This document shows positions 20,601 through 27,256 of a DNA stretch of 52,405 nucleotides, piece after piece. The DNA comes from a virus. The translations under genes and the position numbers were made by a program. The notes beneath the pieces were generated by a model. The model was not told the DNA's origin. It worked only from the letters and a program-made list of their open reading frames with translations, and did no database searches. Location of the stretch: positions 1-52,405 of the IMG/VR virus record IMGVR_UViG_3300009183_000119; one strand, written 5' to 3'. Position 1 is the first letter of the stretch; each line of letters begins with the position of its first letter.

Positions 20601-23389
20601 TGCCAACCAATTTCTCGGTTAAATGTAACTCTAGTACTGTATTCACGCACAAAGCCAGTACTAAGAGGTACTGTTTGTCCCGCGCTGTTGATAGTGTAGT
20701 TAAATGAATCCTTGTAGAAATTATTGTCAAACACAATGTCACCAATATTGGTCAGACTAAGATAGGTCAGTGGAAATCCTAGTATCAAATCGGGATCAGC
20801 ATTGCCTATGGCATAACTGAATAAAGGGCTACCTGTAAAGTTTGAGCTAGGATAGATAGCACGATTGCCAAAGCTGATGCCGTTAGTGTCATAGATGTCA
20901 AACAATGGAGGTTGATTTACACTAATTTTTTGTTGTGCTTCAATCCAGGCCACACCATCATAGTAATATGACAATCCTTGTTCAGTGTTACCACTAACGA
21001 TCACTGTTGTTTGATCTATTAGTGCTGTGGCAATAGGCATTAGTACAATCACAGGCACATCTACAATGGTAGAATCGTCAGCATTGGTGTTGGTAATAGC
21101 AAATTGTACTTCATACACTGTTCTACGCACTTCTGGATCGGTATCTGCAGCAAAAATAATTGTACTGCCGTTGATTAACGTGTAGCCGTCGGTGCTGTAA
21201 CCAAGAGCGCCGTTGACGTTAGTTATAGCATCGGTTTGTACAGTATCAATAATGTCTACTGGTGCTAGGCCATCGGTACCAAAATCAAACAACCGTGTAC
21301 CGGCTCGGAATTCTAGGATAGGTCTACGAGCACGGAATAAATTGTTTACTACGGGCGTTGTGTTATTATATTCAGCACTGGCAGTAATCACGTCAATATG
21401 GAACCAACGATTGCTTCGAGTCCAAGCATTGAGATCTAGGCTAGCACGGTTGATGGTCAAGTAATCTGGCACTGTGGGCTGATTTAAATTTCCATCAAAA
21501 TTGTTAGAATCGTATGGTGTTGAATCGTATGGTATTGTTTGACTGTTGGTATAAGTCTCTGGAGTAACATAATCAAGTACAGATAATAACTGTATTGCTG
21601 TGCCTACTCCTTCTACATAGTATTCATTGTTTCGATAACCGGTAGGGTAAACATTGCCACGAAACACTACCTTCATGCCATTAGTAAAAGTTACTCCATT
21701 AGGGCTGGTGTAAGTAGGCGATCCAATGATAGCATCAACATCAATGGTAGTTGACATATCAAGATCAATTAAATTAATTCGTCCTACTATTTCAGGATCA
21801 GTGCCGTCCTGATAAAACAAAACATTTTTGTCAGCGGTAAGTAACGGAATTTGTTCAAAAAAACCATCTGCATTTTTATACCAACCAGTGCTGGAATACT
21901 CGGTACCAAACCCAACTGTAAATTTATTATTAAGATCTACATTTTCTACAAATTGCAATGACATGTAGATGCCACCGCCGCCTTCAGCAGTTAGATACTG
22001 TATGCGCCATACGCTATATTGCGTGGCCTGATCTGCAATAACAGTAGTTTGAGAAAAAGTAGTAGAGTCAAACGATCCAATTCCACTTTGTACATTACCT
22101 GCATTGAGCAAAGGATCAAAAAATGTAGTCTGTTGCCATCCTCCGGTATCGGGGTTTGAATCCTGTGTAATAAAAGCTATGGTACGATTTTCTAAATTTG
22201 TAATGCCATCAATACCATTGCGATTGGCCGCAAAAAATGGTTCTAAGAATTGATTGTTAATCTGATCAAATTGTAAGTTAGTAACCAAATCCACGGTGCC
22301 AATGCTAGGCATGTTGTAATAAAAATTCTGAGCTGTGGCTAGCGGCACGTCAAAAGTAACGGTGCCAAGGTCTTCGCCGTTGTTGCTCACACCTAGCACA
22401 TCTCTACTGCTAATGTTAGGAGTTGCAATCACACGTCCATTAACGCCAGGATCGCTTTGTATCCAAAATCCAGGACCAGTACCGGGTGTACCGTCTACAA
22501 TATTAAGTTGACCACGCAGGTTTATTTCTACATCATTGCAATAGAACAACACATCCGGAGCATCTTGAGGCACTGTAAATGTAATTAGACCATTAGCGGC
22601 ACCGTTGTTGAATACTCCATCTGAGTACACATTGGTTGTGCCTAAGCTAAGTTCTGTTTTGAAATAAAATGCCCAAGGAAACGATTGTGATAGATTAAAC
22701 ACATAAGTGTTGCCACGAGTCAATGTCAGTGTAGGGTTTGGTAAAAAATCTATGTTCCAACTACTGGCATTGTTGTTAGTCACACGAAAGTTTACAGTTT
22801 CTGTTTGATTCTGGGCTACATTAAAAGTATAATTACCACCACGTACCAAAGTAATTGCTGGATTATCTCCAGCAATCCCCGAAAACGTATATACTCCATT
22901 GGCTCTAGTGACTGTGAAGTTATCGGTGAGCGGAATATCTGTAGATGACACATCTACTGCTAGTGGTCCCTCTGGAACCCAATAGTATTGGGCATAGTTT
23001 ATAAATTTATCAAAGTCAACAAATGGATCCCAGGTATAATAGTCACTGGTATAAAGTCTATCACCGTTGTTGGTAAATGCCCCTTGTAATTGAAGTGCAT
23101 TCGTGATACCAGGGTAAGTTATAGCATCCACAACTTTGCGAGTATCTTCAGGATTAACCTGTACTACTCCTGGCTCTAGTTGATAGTCTGTGCGAGTCTT
23201 GGTGGGCTCAACTACATACCGGTCATTGGCATTAACTCCAGGACCAACTCTACGGCCAATAAATCCTTGTGTCTGGGTATACTCTGGATTCTGAATCAAC
23301 TGATCCAGAGTAGCAGACAAAAATTGTTTGTTAACCGGTGTTTGAAATATTTCTGGTAGGAAATCTACACTGCGAACTTGTTTCATCAA
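8642..23389 (-). CDS. Giant virion protein (4915 aa) in the gp7 position
   Basis: One uninterrupted 14.7-kb frame, directly after gp6 with an ATGA overlap, where T4 has the about 1000-aa baseplate wedge protein gp7. It is far longer than gp7, so gp7 equivalence rests on position only. Order of what I can see: N-terminal domain (FLPEIFQTPVNKQFL); cupredoxin-like beta domain at about 190-300 without its metal ligands; long Asn/Tyr-rich beta region; a Trp/Tyr-rich conserved block at about 1380-1560; a carbohydrate-binding-like module (WKANTKYTKGDIVIY, about 1898); seven FG-GAP motifs at about 2309-3150; two more W..N..Y..GE modules at about 3882 and 4013; many 'NG..Q...DYT' beta modules throughout, dense in the last 700 residues; C-terminal ITETAAARFLRGL. 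Acidic, low in Cys, no signal peptide. Probably a baseplate-periphery or adhesive protein. Confidence 0.75.
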   Translation of the reverse strand: MMKQVRSVDFLPEIFQTPVNKQFLSATLDQLIQNPEYTQTQGFIGRRVGPGVNANDRYVVEPTKTRTDYQLEPGVVQVNPEDTRKVVDAITYPGITNALQLQGAFTNNGDRLYTSDYYTWDPFVDFDKFINYAQYYWVPEGPLAVDVSSTDIPLTDNFTVTRANGVYTFSGIAGDNPAITLVRGGNYTFNVAQNQTETVNFRVTNNNASSWNIDFLPNPTLTLTRGNTYVFNLSQSFPWAFYFKTELSLGTTNVYSDGVFNNGAANGLITFTVPQDAPDVLFYCNDVEINLRGQLNIVDGTPGTGPGFWIQSDPGVNGRVIATPNISSRDVLGVSNNGEDLGTVTFDVPLATAQNFYYNMPSIGTVDLVTNLQFDQINNQFLEPFFAANRNGIDGITNLENRTIAFITQDSNPDTGGWQQTTFFDPLLNAGNVQSGIGSFDSTTFSQTTVIADQATQYSVWRIQYLTAEGGGGIYMSLQFVENVDLNNKFTVGFGTEYSSTGWYKNADGFFEQIPLLTADKNVLFYQDGTDPEIVGRINLIDLDMSTTIDVDAIIGSPTYTSPNGVTFTNGMKVVFRGNVYPTGYRNNEYYVEGVGTAIQLLSVLDYVTPETYTNSQTIPYDSTPYDSNNFDGNLNQPTVPDYLTINRASLDLNAWTRSNRWFHIDVITASAEYNNTTPVVNNLFRARRPILEFRAGTRLFDFGTDGLAPVDIIDTVQTDAITNVNGALGYSTDGYTLINGSTIIFAADTDPEVRRTVYEVQFAITNTNADDSTIVDVPVIVLMPIATALIDQTTVIVSGNTEQGLSYYYDGVAWIEAQQKISVNQPPLFDIYDTNGISFGNRAIYPSSNFTGSPLFSYAIGNADPDLILGFPLTYLSLTNIGDIVFDNNFYKDSFNYTINSAGQTVPLSTGFVREYSTRVTFNREIGWQTAVTPSLVRQQFQFTYDGNPLLLDVAVNANTIVPAVQIYANGQFQEAYNYQYTVGSNTTTINLLTMYVPGDLIEVTVLSDQVSAAGFYEVPINLENNPLNGNSDQFTLGTIRNHYIGLTENLIALQGPPIGANNTRDLGNIVPYGLQILQQSSPLTLTGYFMRDANYNIFASLAYNSTEYIKFKSQLLNAVTTFSIADYGNWTVAKLLDQSIAQITTGRTNINPFYWSDMLPTGTVFTSNSYTVNPITTNRFNTEQTYDFTTSNYKGLCVYINNILLTRDYGYVVSIESSTLTILLPLTVGDVVTINEYADTAGNFVPNTPTKLGLYPKYEPKIFLDEDYVNPTPVIQGHDGSITVAFGDIRDQVLLEFEQRIFNNLKNDGNPPPVVAEDVIPGYFRTTDYTQAEVNQILGENFLAWVGANKLNYTSQTYIADNEFTYNYSQAGNRIDQQPLLGAWRGIYRWFYDTLTPNITPWEMLGLSEQPDWWENTYGPAPYTSDNLVLWEDLAAGLIKDPVAPYINPKYIRAGLTSVIPVDSQGQLLPPFYSVMGAYNPNGFVKSWQVGDGGPVEASWWSSSSYPFAIMRLLILTRPADFFSLFADRDLYKYSAEFDQYLYNGRYRIQPQNIQVYGNGVSKASYINWIIDYNQQLGIDSTDALTTDLANLDVRLCYRAASFIAQQNLAMYLEKGSPNSQNSSLLIPPESYNLLLYKNQPFNRIDYSAVIVEVVDGGYSVYGYSTVTPYFSTLASQVTGLTQTLTGGNISVTVPKQYTDRTIQIPYGYTFTNLTSVVDFLLSYGQYLGSQGLRFITRENGYTLDWIQMAQEFLYFANQGWADGTIINLNPSATQVISFRAGAVVDSIVTYTPENLLLDQNRQAFNARNLIIQREGNTFRLNPEPGGSQTINYLQLKFTDYEDMVVLDNRTIFNDLIYNTVTGERQNRLKLIAATSTQWNGTLNAQGFILNQNNVVAWKANTKYTKGDIVIYKNSYWQAATIIQPKLKFEYADWYKSNYDAIQQGLLQNLATKADQLANSYNTQTANLNRDNDLLAYNLIGFTPRQYMVDLNLSDTSQISLYQQFIKTKGSTQATDLFTQVDFNPLTAQYNIYENWGILVGTYGAQANRSWFEIALNEAVLTGNPSTVQIIQPGTISQADQSILLSNLWAESYAIPNTDILPTTYNTNSDTALPSAGYVNINDVDITVFNLNNPSNIAANLSTVGNGTTIWVAQDNSYDWNIYQCAQVTGRVTQLTDNLNGTSRAQFSTTVDLAVGDLIIIRYFSDAVDGVYRVLSRPTIDSVVIQYAFTNSNQTTLTGIGIVFYLQTMRVSQASDVGTLPYVNQLIPGATAWVDNDGSGRWEVIQKTNPFAPIDTLSATTPEANSLFGASVSQSADRYALLVGAPAAASGSGAVYTYRLGNVNDYVENTELLLLATDTSGYGCSVDFGNRTWAVAGANTSNSGAGYATILYLIPGTNDYVQTQLLVAPDQDFSAIGFGTSVQISDNERWIYISAPGANQVYAYGRVDVPSQSVSYIANGTTATFVYNNNIMIDSTYPDQLLVTVNNNLQVYGTDYTINGVLIQFLTTPGANNTVRIQRRTAVQLDFETYVGVTQSSTTGSGSGSTFTVTNTRGDYSVSLTAPGINYAVGNQLTISYLQVDPVGSAANNITVTVTAVTSGGITGFTWTGSGVNNTAVFSLTNYLYTVTTYDSFRVNVNGVLQRPYIDYTFSSGTLTFVTVPIPGAIITVQSAEEGAYWQYVNTLDSNYYPITVDPNAQLGHSLATNIVGTQILVGAPYDSAVNSAGDTIDNAGAVYAFDRSIVKYIITNTTQLTYAIPGEYTNPVAVVLNKQYLTNTAQYINGEFTVSGSAIVLSSSVPLTVGDTLEIETNQFQFVQRFTTNTVIDESQFGHSIDICPNSCSVYVGAPLDSFASGVPQAGMVQRQVNQSRVYGITTSTVANPTLTAGDTIRVNHTEVTVPNSPNNTVAGLVTAINSAGIPNIVATNATNVILIGDGATKIFNIGNIYSAASAYTTVVYINNALQVAGMNYTYNNTTQQIAFVSTPALGAEILVVAGRMTVSVINLAASEEFNKLTVLPGVAANDSTIGSAFYDLGFVTYAYTQTITSPAPTDFAQFGAAVNVNTGAVNLVVGAPNGNVYEPTTFDAGETYFDDRSTTFFGYIRNSGVVFTYDFLPSADGSISNPGQFVFGQQVYVTTLATGDLFGTAVNYRNGRLLVGAPGSDLGDSSVNYGSVSVLNNANDAAVWQVLYAQQPVVDVNLINSVYSYDKLLNSTQTYFDYIDPLQGKILGVARRNIDYIGAVDPASYNTGTVHNIGTSWGPAHEGEIWWDTNSVRFINANQDNIDYASRRWGQVFPGSTINIYQWTASSVPPVNYTGTGIPLSTTSYTVYSSVDNQGLLITTYYFWVVGINTVATTHGKTLSATAIASYILNPSSSGLPYIAALSANSVAIYNADTLLSAFDTILHIEYDRQAPGGDNDIHTEYAFIADGQADAFLNANLYRKFLDSFCGATVTGAAVPDPLLSPGIQYGVQFRPRQSMFANRFKALENYLGYANTVLAQYPISETRSFRLLNSSEPTPAVNSGAWNYEVATLEILAYQDLYVVPIGYLYLVLSDTSQDGRWTIYEVALGTLPGERVLNLVQVQNYDTPLYWNYINWYLPGYNSSIQPVATVANTAGLQTLSLTQAPVGGSVKVTANGQGKFEIYLRTTLGFDRVGLEDGTIKFSSVLWDYAAGGYGFDAEVFDANYFDQEPVLETRQIIKAINEELFIDDLLINRNQALILAFKFIYSEFTSPNWLFKSSYINVDHVIRGLLPYELYQPDNQTFVLDYLNEVKPYHVQNLAFNLIYDGIDTYPGALTDYDVPAYWNTTLALPQFISPVLTPYTYSDSVNQSFTSDTASNAQIWLERPWSDWVNNYTLNVDSIDVIDTTTTYTIVPVITIGAEWTADTAYTVGEQIAYRNNLYTVTVAGTTSNTAPTITLGSVVNGTATLTYTGPRAQASAVLRANGTIATVTITVHGSGYLTTPLIAIDGDYPNFTTAAIKLVPVMSNNLVRSIKTTIKYDRYQYVTTIYEWQANVVYSEGEQVRWNNRVWSANTTQSSSTFVIEEWNLVDADSLSGVDRTMGFYVPTVNMPGLSLPLLIDGVSYPGVQVDAPDFNQNTGFDVGNYDINPFDNLSYDASGRPTYDPAILDARYSSEYIDPYLGTRATDINVDGGKYVGPYSSHAPEELVPGAEFDTLDLRVYTRPGADWLQRGHGFPSANIKYTVSLSELILSFAGLLPYTALVSVANQTQSIDLHLDGDYTVDYVAQTVTMIPSGNVNTDDIIVITAYEIGGGNQLYKNIYNGADVGNTITVPVAYYTATGTEQIQEFVIFVNGVITTDYTYAADGAQNTTVTFDTTYTNTDSIALYVLAPTVVNDTTVNYSWSAPQTQLIDGVTSVLTYTLDNNLEYVNPDSVIVTVNGVRARTAAGIRHVGDGSTAYTLPDRLGFSQSIIVDNEVHVYIDDEPQILYVDFVLEPYDGTLREVIFITEPPVGSEILIYVITNTQCYVNGNQLVFNSIGGLVPIDGEVIAVTTWNDTRQQQILSQCFVGPVTTGVTVVEPYDSTDFDVGTVTGAAGSYDYSSGVTVTINNLDMGVVITDPDRLWVSLNGRRLFNNIGFTVSGTEVILTSGILGAADVVMITQFTNFVVPESMAFRIFQDMRGVQATYRITPATTTTTTSAVTVNTDIIYVANAGALAEPNFDINIWGVATINAERIMYRYRDTANNTISGLMRGTAGTAITAHANGSIVYNMGRSNLLPENYQDYLVSTNTLGDGTTTVFTADNINLTSEDSTLRLDALEVYVGGIKQSEHFIGNGSTVKFALTGIVALTDSIVTVNGAVQTSVTDYSITNTTLTFVTAPESESIVQVSGYTLVASNPVEIVFETAPAAGSEVTLLVRRGVTWYAQGSGTASNGNPLQITETAAARFLRGL
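13860..16470 (-). other. Seven FG-GAP motifs (integrin-like propeller) within the giant gene
   Basis: Seven segments follow the (F/Y/L)G.S(V/I)......(L/V/I)..(G/S)AP pattern: FGASVSQ...LLVGAP (about residue 2309), YGCSVDF...AVAGA (2361), FGTSVQI...YISAP (2416), LGHSLAT...LVGAP (2698), FGHSIDI...VYVGAP (2829), FGAAVNV...LVVGAP (3055) and FGTAVNY...LLVGAP (3146). The first three are spaced by 52-55 residues. The later ones are separated by inserted beta modules of 70-230 residues. Seven blades is the number in integrin-alpha propellers. Confidence 0.65.
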
Positions 23390-26300
23390 ATTACTCCACT
23401 GCCTGGAGCAGTCTGTAGATTAGTACTGGTCAAGGCAGTGATAACTTCCACGTCGTTCACTGTGGCTCCGTTAACAAAAATTTGGTTAGGTGCTGACCTA
23501 ATCTCATATAGGTCACCAAAGCTTTTTTGTGTGTCTAGCGGAACTAAAACTACACTACTAACAACGTCAGCAATGTTTTGATGAATATAGGCTGCAAGTT
23601 CACTAAAATAGAAAGTATCACCAAAGTTCCAAGTGTCAAGATTAAAATACGCATTCATGTTAGACACTACTAAATTTTTAATAGTACTAACACTAGCAGT
23701 GCTACCGTATGCTCGGATGACTTTAATTGTGGCTCTTAACGCTGGCTCTGCCTTTTGACCGAACAACGGTTGAAAGTCTACGGTGTTGAGAATCATGTTG
23801 TCAGATATCATTTTGTAATTTTGTAGGCCCTGGTAAGCAGTATTTAACTCATCTATAGTTGGAGCTTGTGGCTCTGTAACAGTGCCAGTAGTATCTTGCA
23901 ACCAATTGATATAGGCAGTGTAATAAGCATTAGTGACCACGTATACATCAATGATGTTGGTGGAGCCAGGATCAATTCTGCTGGTCAACGGGCTGTTGTG
24001 ACGATACTGAAAGTACAAGTCTTGACGGCCTACACGAGCAATGTAATTATAGGTTACAGTTAGTGTAGGATTACCTAAACTGTCTACTCCTAAGATGTAA
24101 AATGTTCCAGCATTATAATTAACTGTGGCAGCGCTAGTGGGATTATAAGCATAAAATACCTGGCCGGTCACATACTGTGTTTGAACTACTTGAATGTCTG
24201 CTAGAGTTGCATATTCACTGTTGACTATGCCTGCTTCAATTAACAAGTAGCGTTGTAAATTATCAAAGTCCACAGTGGCTTGGAAGAACACTAATTTCTG
24301 GGTAGGATCTATTGTGGGTGCTACAATTTCGTCAAAGAAATCTGGATTGACCGGTGCTAGGTCTCCGCCAGATCTATCAAAACTAACTACAACTTGGAAG
24401 TCGTCAACTAGTCCATCACTAAGCACAGGTTGATCAATAATGGTCAACACATTATCTGCGCCCATTGGAGCCGAACTATCTGGTTGGCTATTAACCTTAA
24501 GTACATTGATATAATCGCGTATTACTGTGCCAGTTCTGCTGTCGTAAATAGGATCGCTGGTGTAAAAGAAAAATCTAGTTTGCAACACGCTGCCAAAATA
24601 ATATTCCAAGCTTCTTGAACCCACAGTGTAGGTTGCCCCACTGTAGGTGGCCTGTATTAACCAACTGGCATCACTATTGGTACCTGCGGTGCTTTGTGCA
24701 TTGGATTGGCTCCAGTTTGCATCTACGTCAAGATTGCTGGAAGTGATCACATACCAAGTGTTAGTGAGATTATTATATCCTAAACCAAAATTCTGATTTA
24801 ATGCAATTTGTGCAACCACGGTCTGTTGCACACTAGTAGGAATATCTGTGGTGAATACTGGAATCACTTGCACAGGAATTGCTCCTGTGGGTACAAAATT
24901 ATTCAACACCACTGGACCAACACCTGATGGTAAATTACCCAGGCCTTGTGCTGTTCCTGCTAGATATACTGCGGTAGGGCTAGCCCAGATTGTGAGTTTT
25001 TCGTCTGGCTGTGTAGGGGCTCCAACTACTAATTGATTGCTAGCATTAAAATAATATCCTGTGGGTGCTGCAAATTCAACTAAACTGCCTTCAGTAATGT
25101 ACTTGCCACTGTTGCTAGCAAAGACCCCAATAGATACTGGATTGCCTAGTGCATTTTCAAAATAGCCTGTGGTTTCGTTGGTAATTGAAGTACTTTGATG
25201 CCAAGTGTAATTCAACACAGCTAGATTAGGGCGTGGAAAATTAGCGTAGTAAAATTGTTGTAGGCCTGCTCTTAGTGCCAAGGGATTAATCTGATTAACT
25301 ACAGCATCACTAATGTCATTGCTAGTCAACCAACTGAACTGAAAAGCGTATAAATTATTAGATTCATACAAGGCACCATCACTGGCAAATATGTTGGTGC
25401 TGGAATATTTTCCTGTGCCGTCTACTAGGTCAAGATAGCGGCTGGTGCCAATGCTGGCGCGATTAATAGCTGAACTTTTGAGAATGCTGTTGTATTGGGT
25501 AAACGGAAAGTTTGTATAGTCTTCGCCGTTGACCATACGGTTTTGTGTGTAGTACTGAGCCGGGGCACGTTGCTTGATCTCTTGAATAGTTTCACGTGCT
25601 TGAGCATTTGTCACCGGCTCGGTAATACCACAGGTAAATGTCAGTGTTTCAATTTGTCCTGTACGGCTTACGTAGCTGATAGGCACACTAACGCTTTGCA
25701 TTTCCACAGGGTTAATAATGTAAGTCAGACCGTTGCTGGCGCGAACATAGGTACGGAAAGTGCCAACTGGTATAGTAGCAAATATACCATCACCAAAGTT
25801 TAAAGTGATCTGGTCATTGGTTCTACTGCTCACGCTATAGATATCTCTTGTGCCGGGTGCCAGTTGTTCTACTGCAGCCGCATACACACTTTGCACTCGT
25901 TCCCAAAAACCTGCAACATTACCCAAGTTGTCTAATTGATACAACCAAATGTCGGTGTTGTTGATGCCTTCAATATTGATAGCCACTGCACGATTGTCAA
26001 TTCGCTCGGGCAAATTAAAATCTTGATTCTGTAGTACGCCTTGCTTGAATAAGAAGAAAAATCCTGTGTTGTTGCTAAGGAATCCTTGTTGATCGTTGCG
26101 AAACAATACATTGAATTGTCCATTGGGCAACGGAGGAGGTTCATACACAAAATCTGCACCAATAGATGTAGCATTAACCACTTCGAATGGCATATTTACT
26201 GTGTCTACTGTAGCAGTGTATGGAATCACTGGCAAGAACCCAGGCACTAAGTTAATGGTATATTCTTGTGTGTCTACGCCTAAAAGTGTTTGACGATTGC

Positions 26301-26820
26301 CAGGATTTCCAAATTTTTGTGCATTGGTCAGGCTGGCGTTGATAATTGTAATAAACTGTTCTTGCCAATCAAGGTTGGTTGGGTCAGCCCAGTTGACTGT
26401 AAGGTTGGCTAGATTAATGCCGTTGTAGTCGGTGAGATTTTCTGTGGTTGAGATAGAAAATACTTTGAGGTATCCGCTTGCTTCGGTGTTACGTTTGGGT
26501 GTATAGCTGACTAAATTTGCAAGTTTAACAACACTGTCTCTACGTTCTGCTGTGTCTAGATAGTTTTCTCTAGTGTTTAAATCTGTGCGAAATGCCAGAC
26601 TTTGACCCATGAAAGCCATGACATCAAGCAGGGCAATAAACTCACTTGACTCAATGTAATCGTTAAATGTTTCTGGATAGTAAAGGCGCAAATAATCTAC
26701 AAAACTCTTGCGTAGGGTTTCAAAATCATAGCTTTGAAAATCAGCTTCGCGGTAGGTTTGAAAGATTCGTTTCCAATCTTCAACGCCAAATATCACAGTT
26801 TGTCTTGAGGTTGTGGCCAT
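23386..26820 (-). CDS. 6: Baseplate wedge protein gp6-like
   Basis: A 1144-aa protein, against about 660 in T4. The N-terminus is the recognisable part: DFETLRKSFVDYLRLYYPE, then ESSEFIALLDVMAFMGQSLAFR, NTRENYLDTAERRDSVVKLA, and SYTPKRNTEASG, the helical gp6/gpJ-like baseplate core. Extra length lies in the middle and C-terminal beta sections. In T4 gp6 dimers form the inner ring around the hub and control baseplate opening. It is preceded by gp25, its wedge partner, as in T4, and overlaps the giant protein gene by 4 bp. A late-promoter-like ATAAATAC lies at 26839-26846, and GGA eight bases before the ATG is the only ribosome site. Confidence 0.85.
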   Translation of the reverse strand: MATTSRQTVIFGVEDWKRIFQTYREADFQSYDFETLRKSFVDYLRLYYPETFNDYIESSEFIALLDVMAFMGQSLAFRTDLNTRENYLDTAERRDSVVKLANLVSYTPKRNTEASGYLKVFSISTTENLTDYNGINLANLTVNWADPTNLDWQEQFITIINASLTNAQKFGNPGNRQTLLGVDTQEYTINLVPGFLPVIPYTATVDTVNMPFEVVNATSIGADFVYEPPPLPNGQFNVLFRNDQQGFLSNNTGFFFLFKQGVLQNQDFNLPERIDNRAVAINIEGINNTDIWLYQLDNLGNVAGFWERVQSVYAAAVEQLAPGTRDIYSVSSRTNDQITLNFGDGIFATIPVGTFRTYVRASNGLTYIINPVEMQSVSVPISYVSRTGQIETLTFTCGITEPVTNAQARETIQEIKQRAPAQYYTQNRMVNGEDYTNFPFTQYNSILKSSAINRASIGTSRYLDLVDGTGKYSSTNIFASDGALYESNNLYAFQFSWLTSNDISDAVVNQINPLALRAGLQQFYYANFPRPNLAVLNYTWHQSTSITNETTGYFENALGNPVSIGVFASNSGKYITEGSLVEFAAPTGYYFNASNQLVVGAPTQPDEKLTIWASPTAVYLAGTAQGLGNLPSGVGPVVLNNFVPTGAIPVQVIPVFTTDIPTSVQQTVVAQIALNQNFGLGYNNLTNTWYVITSSNLDVDANWSQSNAQSTAGTNSDASWLIQATYSGATYTVGSRSLEYYFGSVLQTRFFFYTSDPIYDSRTGTVIRDYINVLKVNSQPDSSAPMGADNVLTIIDQPVLSDGLVDDFQVVVSFDRSGGDLAPVNPDFFDEIVAPTIDPTQKLVFFQATVDFDNLQRYLLIEAGIVNSEYATLADIQVVQTQYVTGQVFYAYNPTSAATVNYNAGTFYILGVDSLGNPTLTVTYNYIARVGRQDLYFQYRHNSPLTSRIDPGSTNIIDVYVVTNAYYTAYINWLQDTTGTVTEPQAPTIDELNTAYQGLQNYKMISDNMILNTVDFQPLFGQKAEPALRATIKVIRAYGSTASVSTIKNLVVSNMNAYFNLDTWNFGDTFYFSELAAYIHQNIADVVSSVVLVPLDTQKSFGDLYEIRSAPNQIFVNGATVNDVEVITALTSTNLQTAPGSGVI

Positions 26821-26838
26821 AGTTATTCCAATGTTAAA

Positions 26839-26846
26839 GTATTTAT
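26839..26846 (-). promoter_or_regulatory. Candidate late promoter element (ATAAATAC) before gp6
   Basis: ATAAATAC on the minus strand, 18 bases before the gp6 ATG, in the 46-base gap between gp25 and gp6. The spacing would give a leader of about 13 bases. Confidence 0.5.
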
Positions 26847-26866
26847 GGAACTAATAATCTGGGTAG

Positions 26867-27241
26867 TTAAACGTAGGTGGCCGTGCGTTGTTGTTGATCA
26901 AAAAACAGACTTACTTGCTGTGCTGTAGTACTAGGTACTACAGCTAGGCCTAGTTGTATTAAGATGCCGTTTTGTTGAGGAAATACTTGTATGCCACTGA
27001 TAAACACTCTAGGATCTCCGGCACATACCCGCTGGATTTCTGTGTAGATTGCTGACTGTGTTTCTGGAGTTTGATTTTCAAACAGGTAATTCCAGATTAC
27101 AGTGCCGTAGCCAGGACGTCCCACTAACTCGCCTTGGCGTATGTTAAAGGCATTAAGCAGGTCAATTTTGATTAGATCAAAATCCACGGCTGTGAACTTT
27201 TTGTTTTGACCTATAGTGTTGAATCCAATAAATGTGGGCAT
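26867..27241 (-). CDS. 25: Baseplate wedge protein gp25-like (GPW/gp25 family)
   Basis: A 124-aa protein of normal family length (T4 gp25 is 132 aa). FTAVDFDLIKIDLLNAFNIRQGELVGRPGYGTVIWNYLFE is split by the hallmark R-x-G-E-(L/V)-x-x-x-P-x-(F/Y)-G segment of the gp25 family, followed by IYTEIQRVCAGDPRV. gp25 ties the sheath to the wedge in T4 and in other contractile machines. Gene order gp25-gp6 is conserved. A GTAAATAC element sits at 27245-27252, only three bases from the ATG, and no ribosome site is visible. Confidence 0.9.
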   Translation of the reverse strand: MPTFIGFNTIGQNKKFTAVDFDLIKIDLLNAFNIRQGELVGRPGYGTVIWNYLFENQTPETQSAIYTEIQRVCAGDPRVFISGIQVFPQQNGILIQLGLAVVPSTTAQQVSLFFDQQQRTATYV

Positions 27242-27244
27242 GTT

Positions 27245-27252
27245 GTATTTAC
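27245..27252 (-). promoter_or_regulatory. Late-promoter-like element (GTAAATAC) abutting the gp25 ATG
   Basis: GTAAATAC on the minus strand ends three bases before the gp25 start codon. That is too close for the start of an ordinary late transcript (expected about six bases after the box), so it may be a chance match or imply a different start site. Confidence 0.3.
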
Positions 27253-27256
27253 TCTA

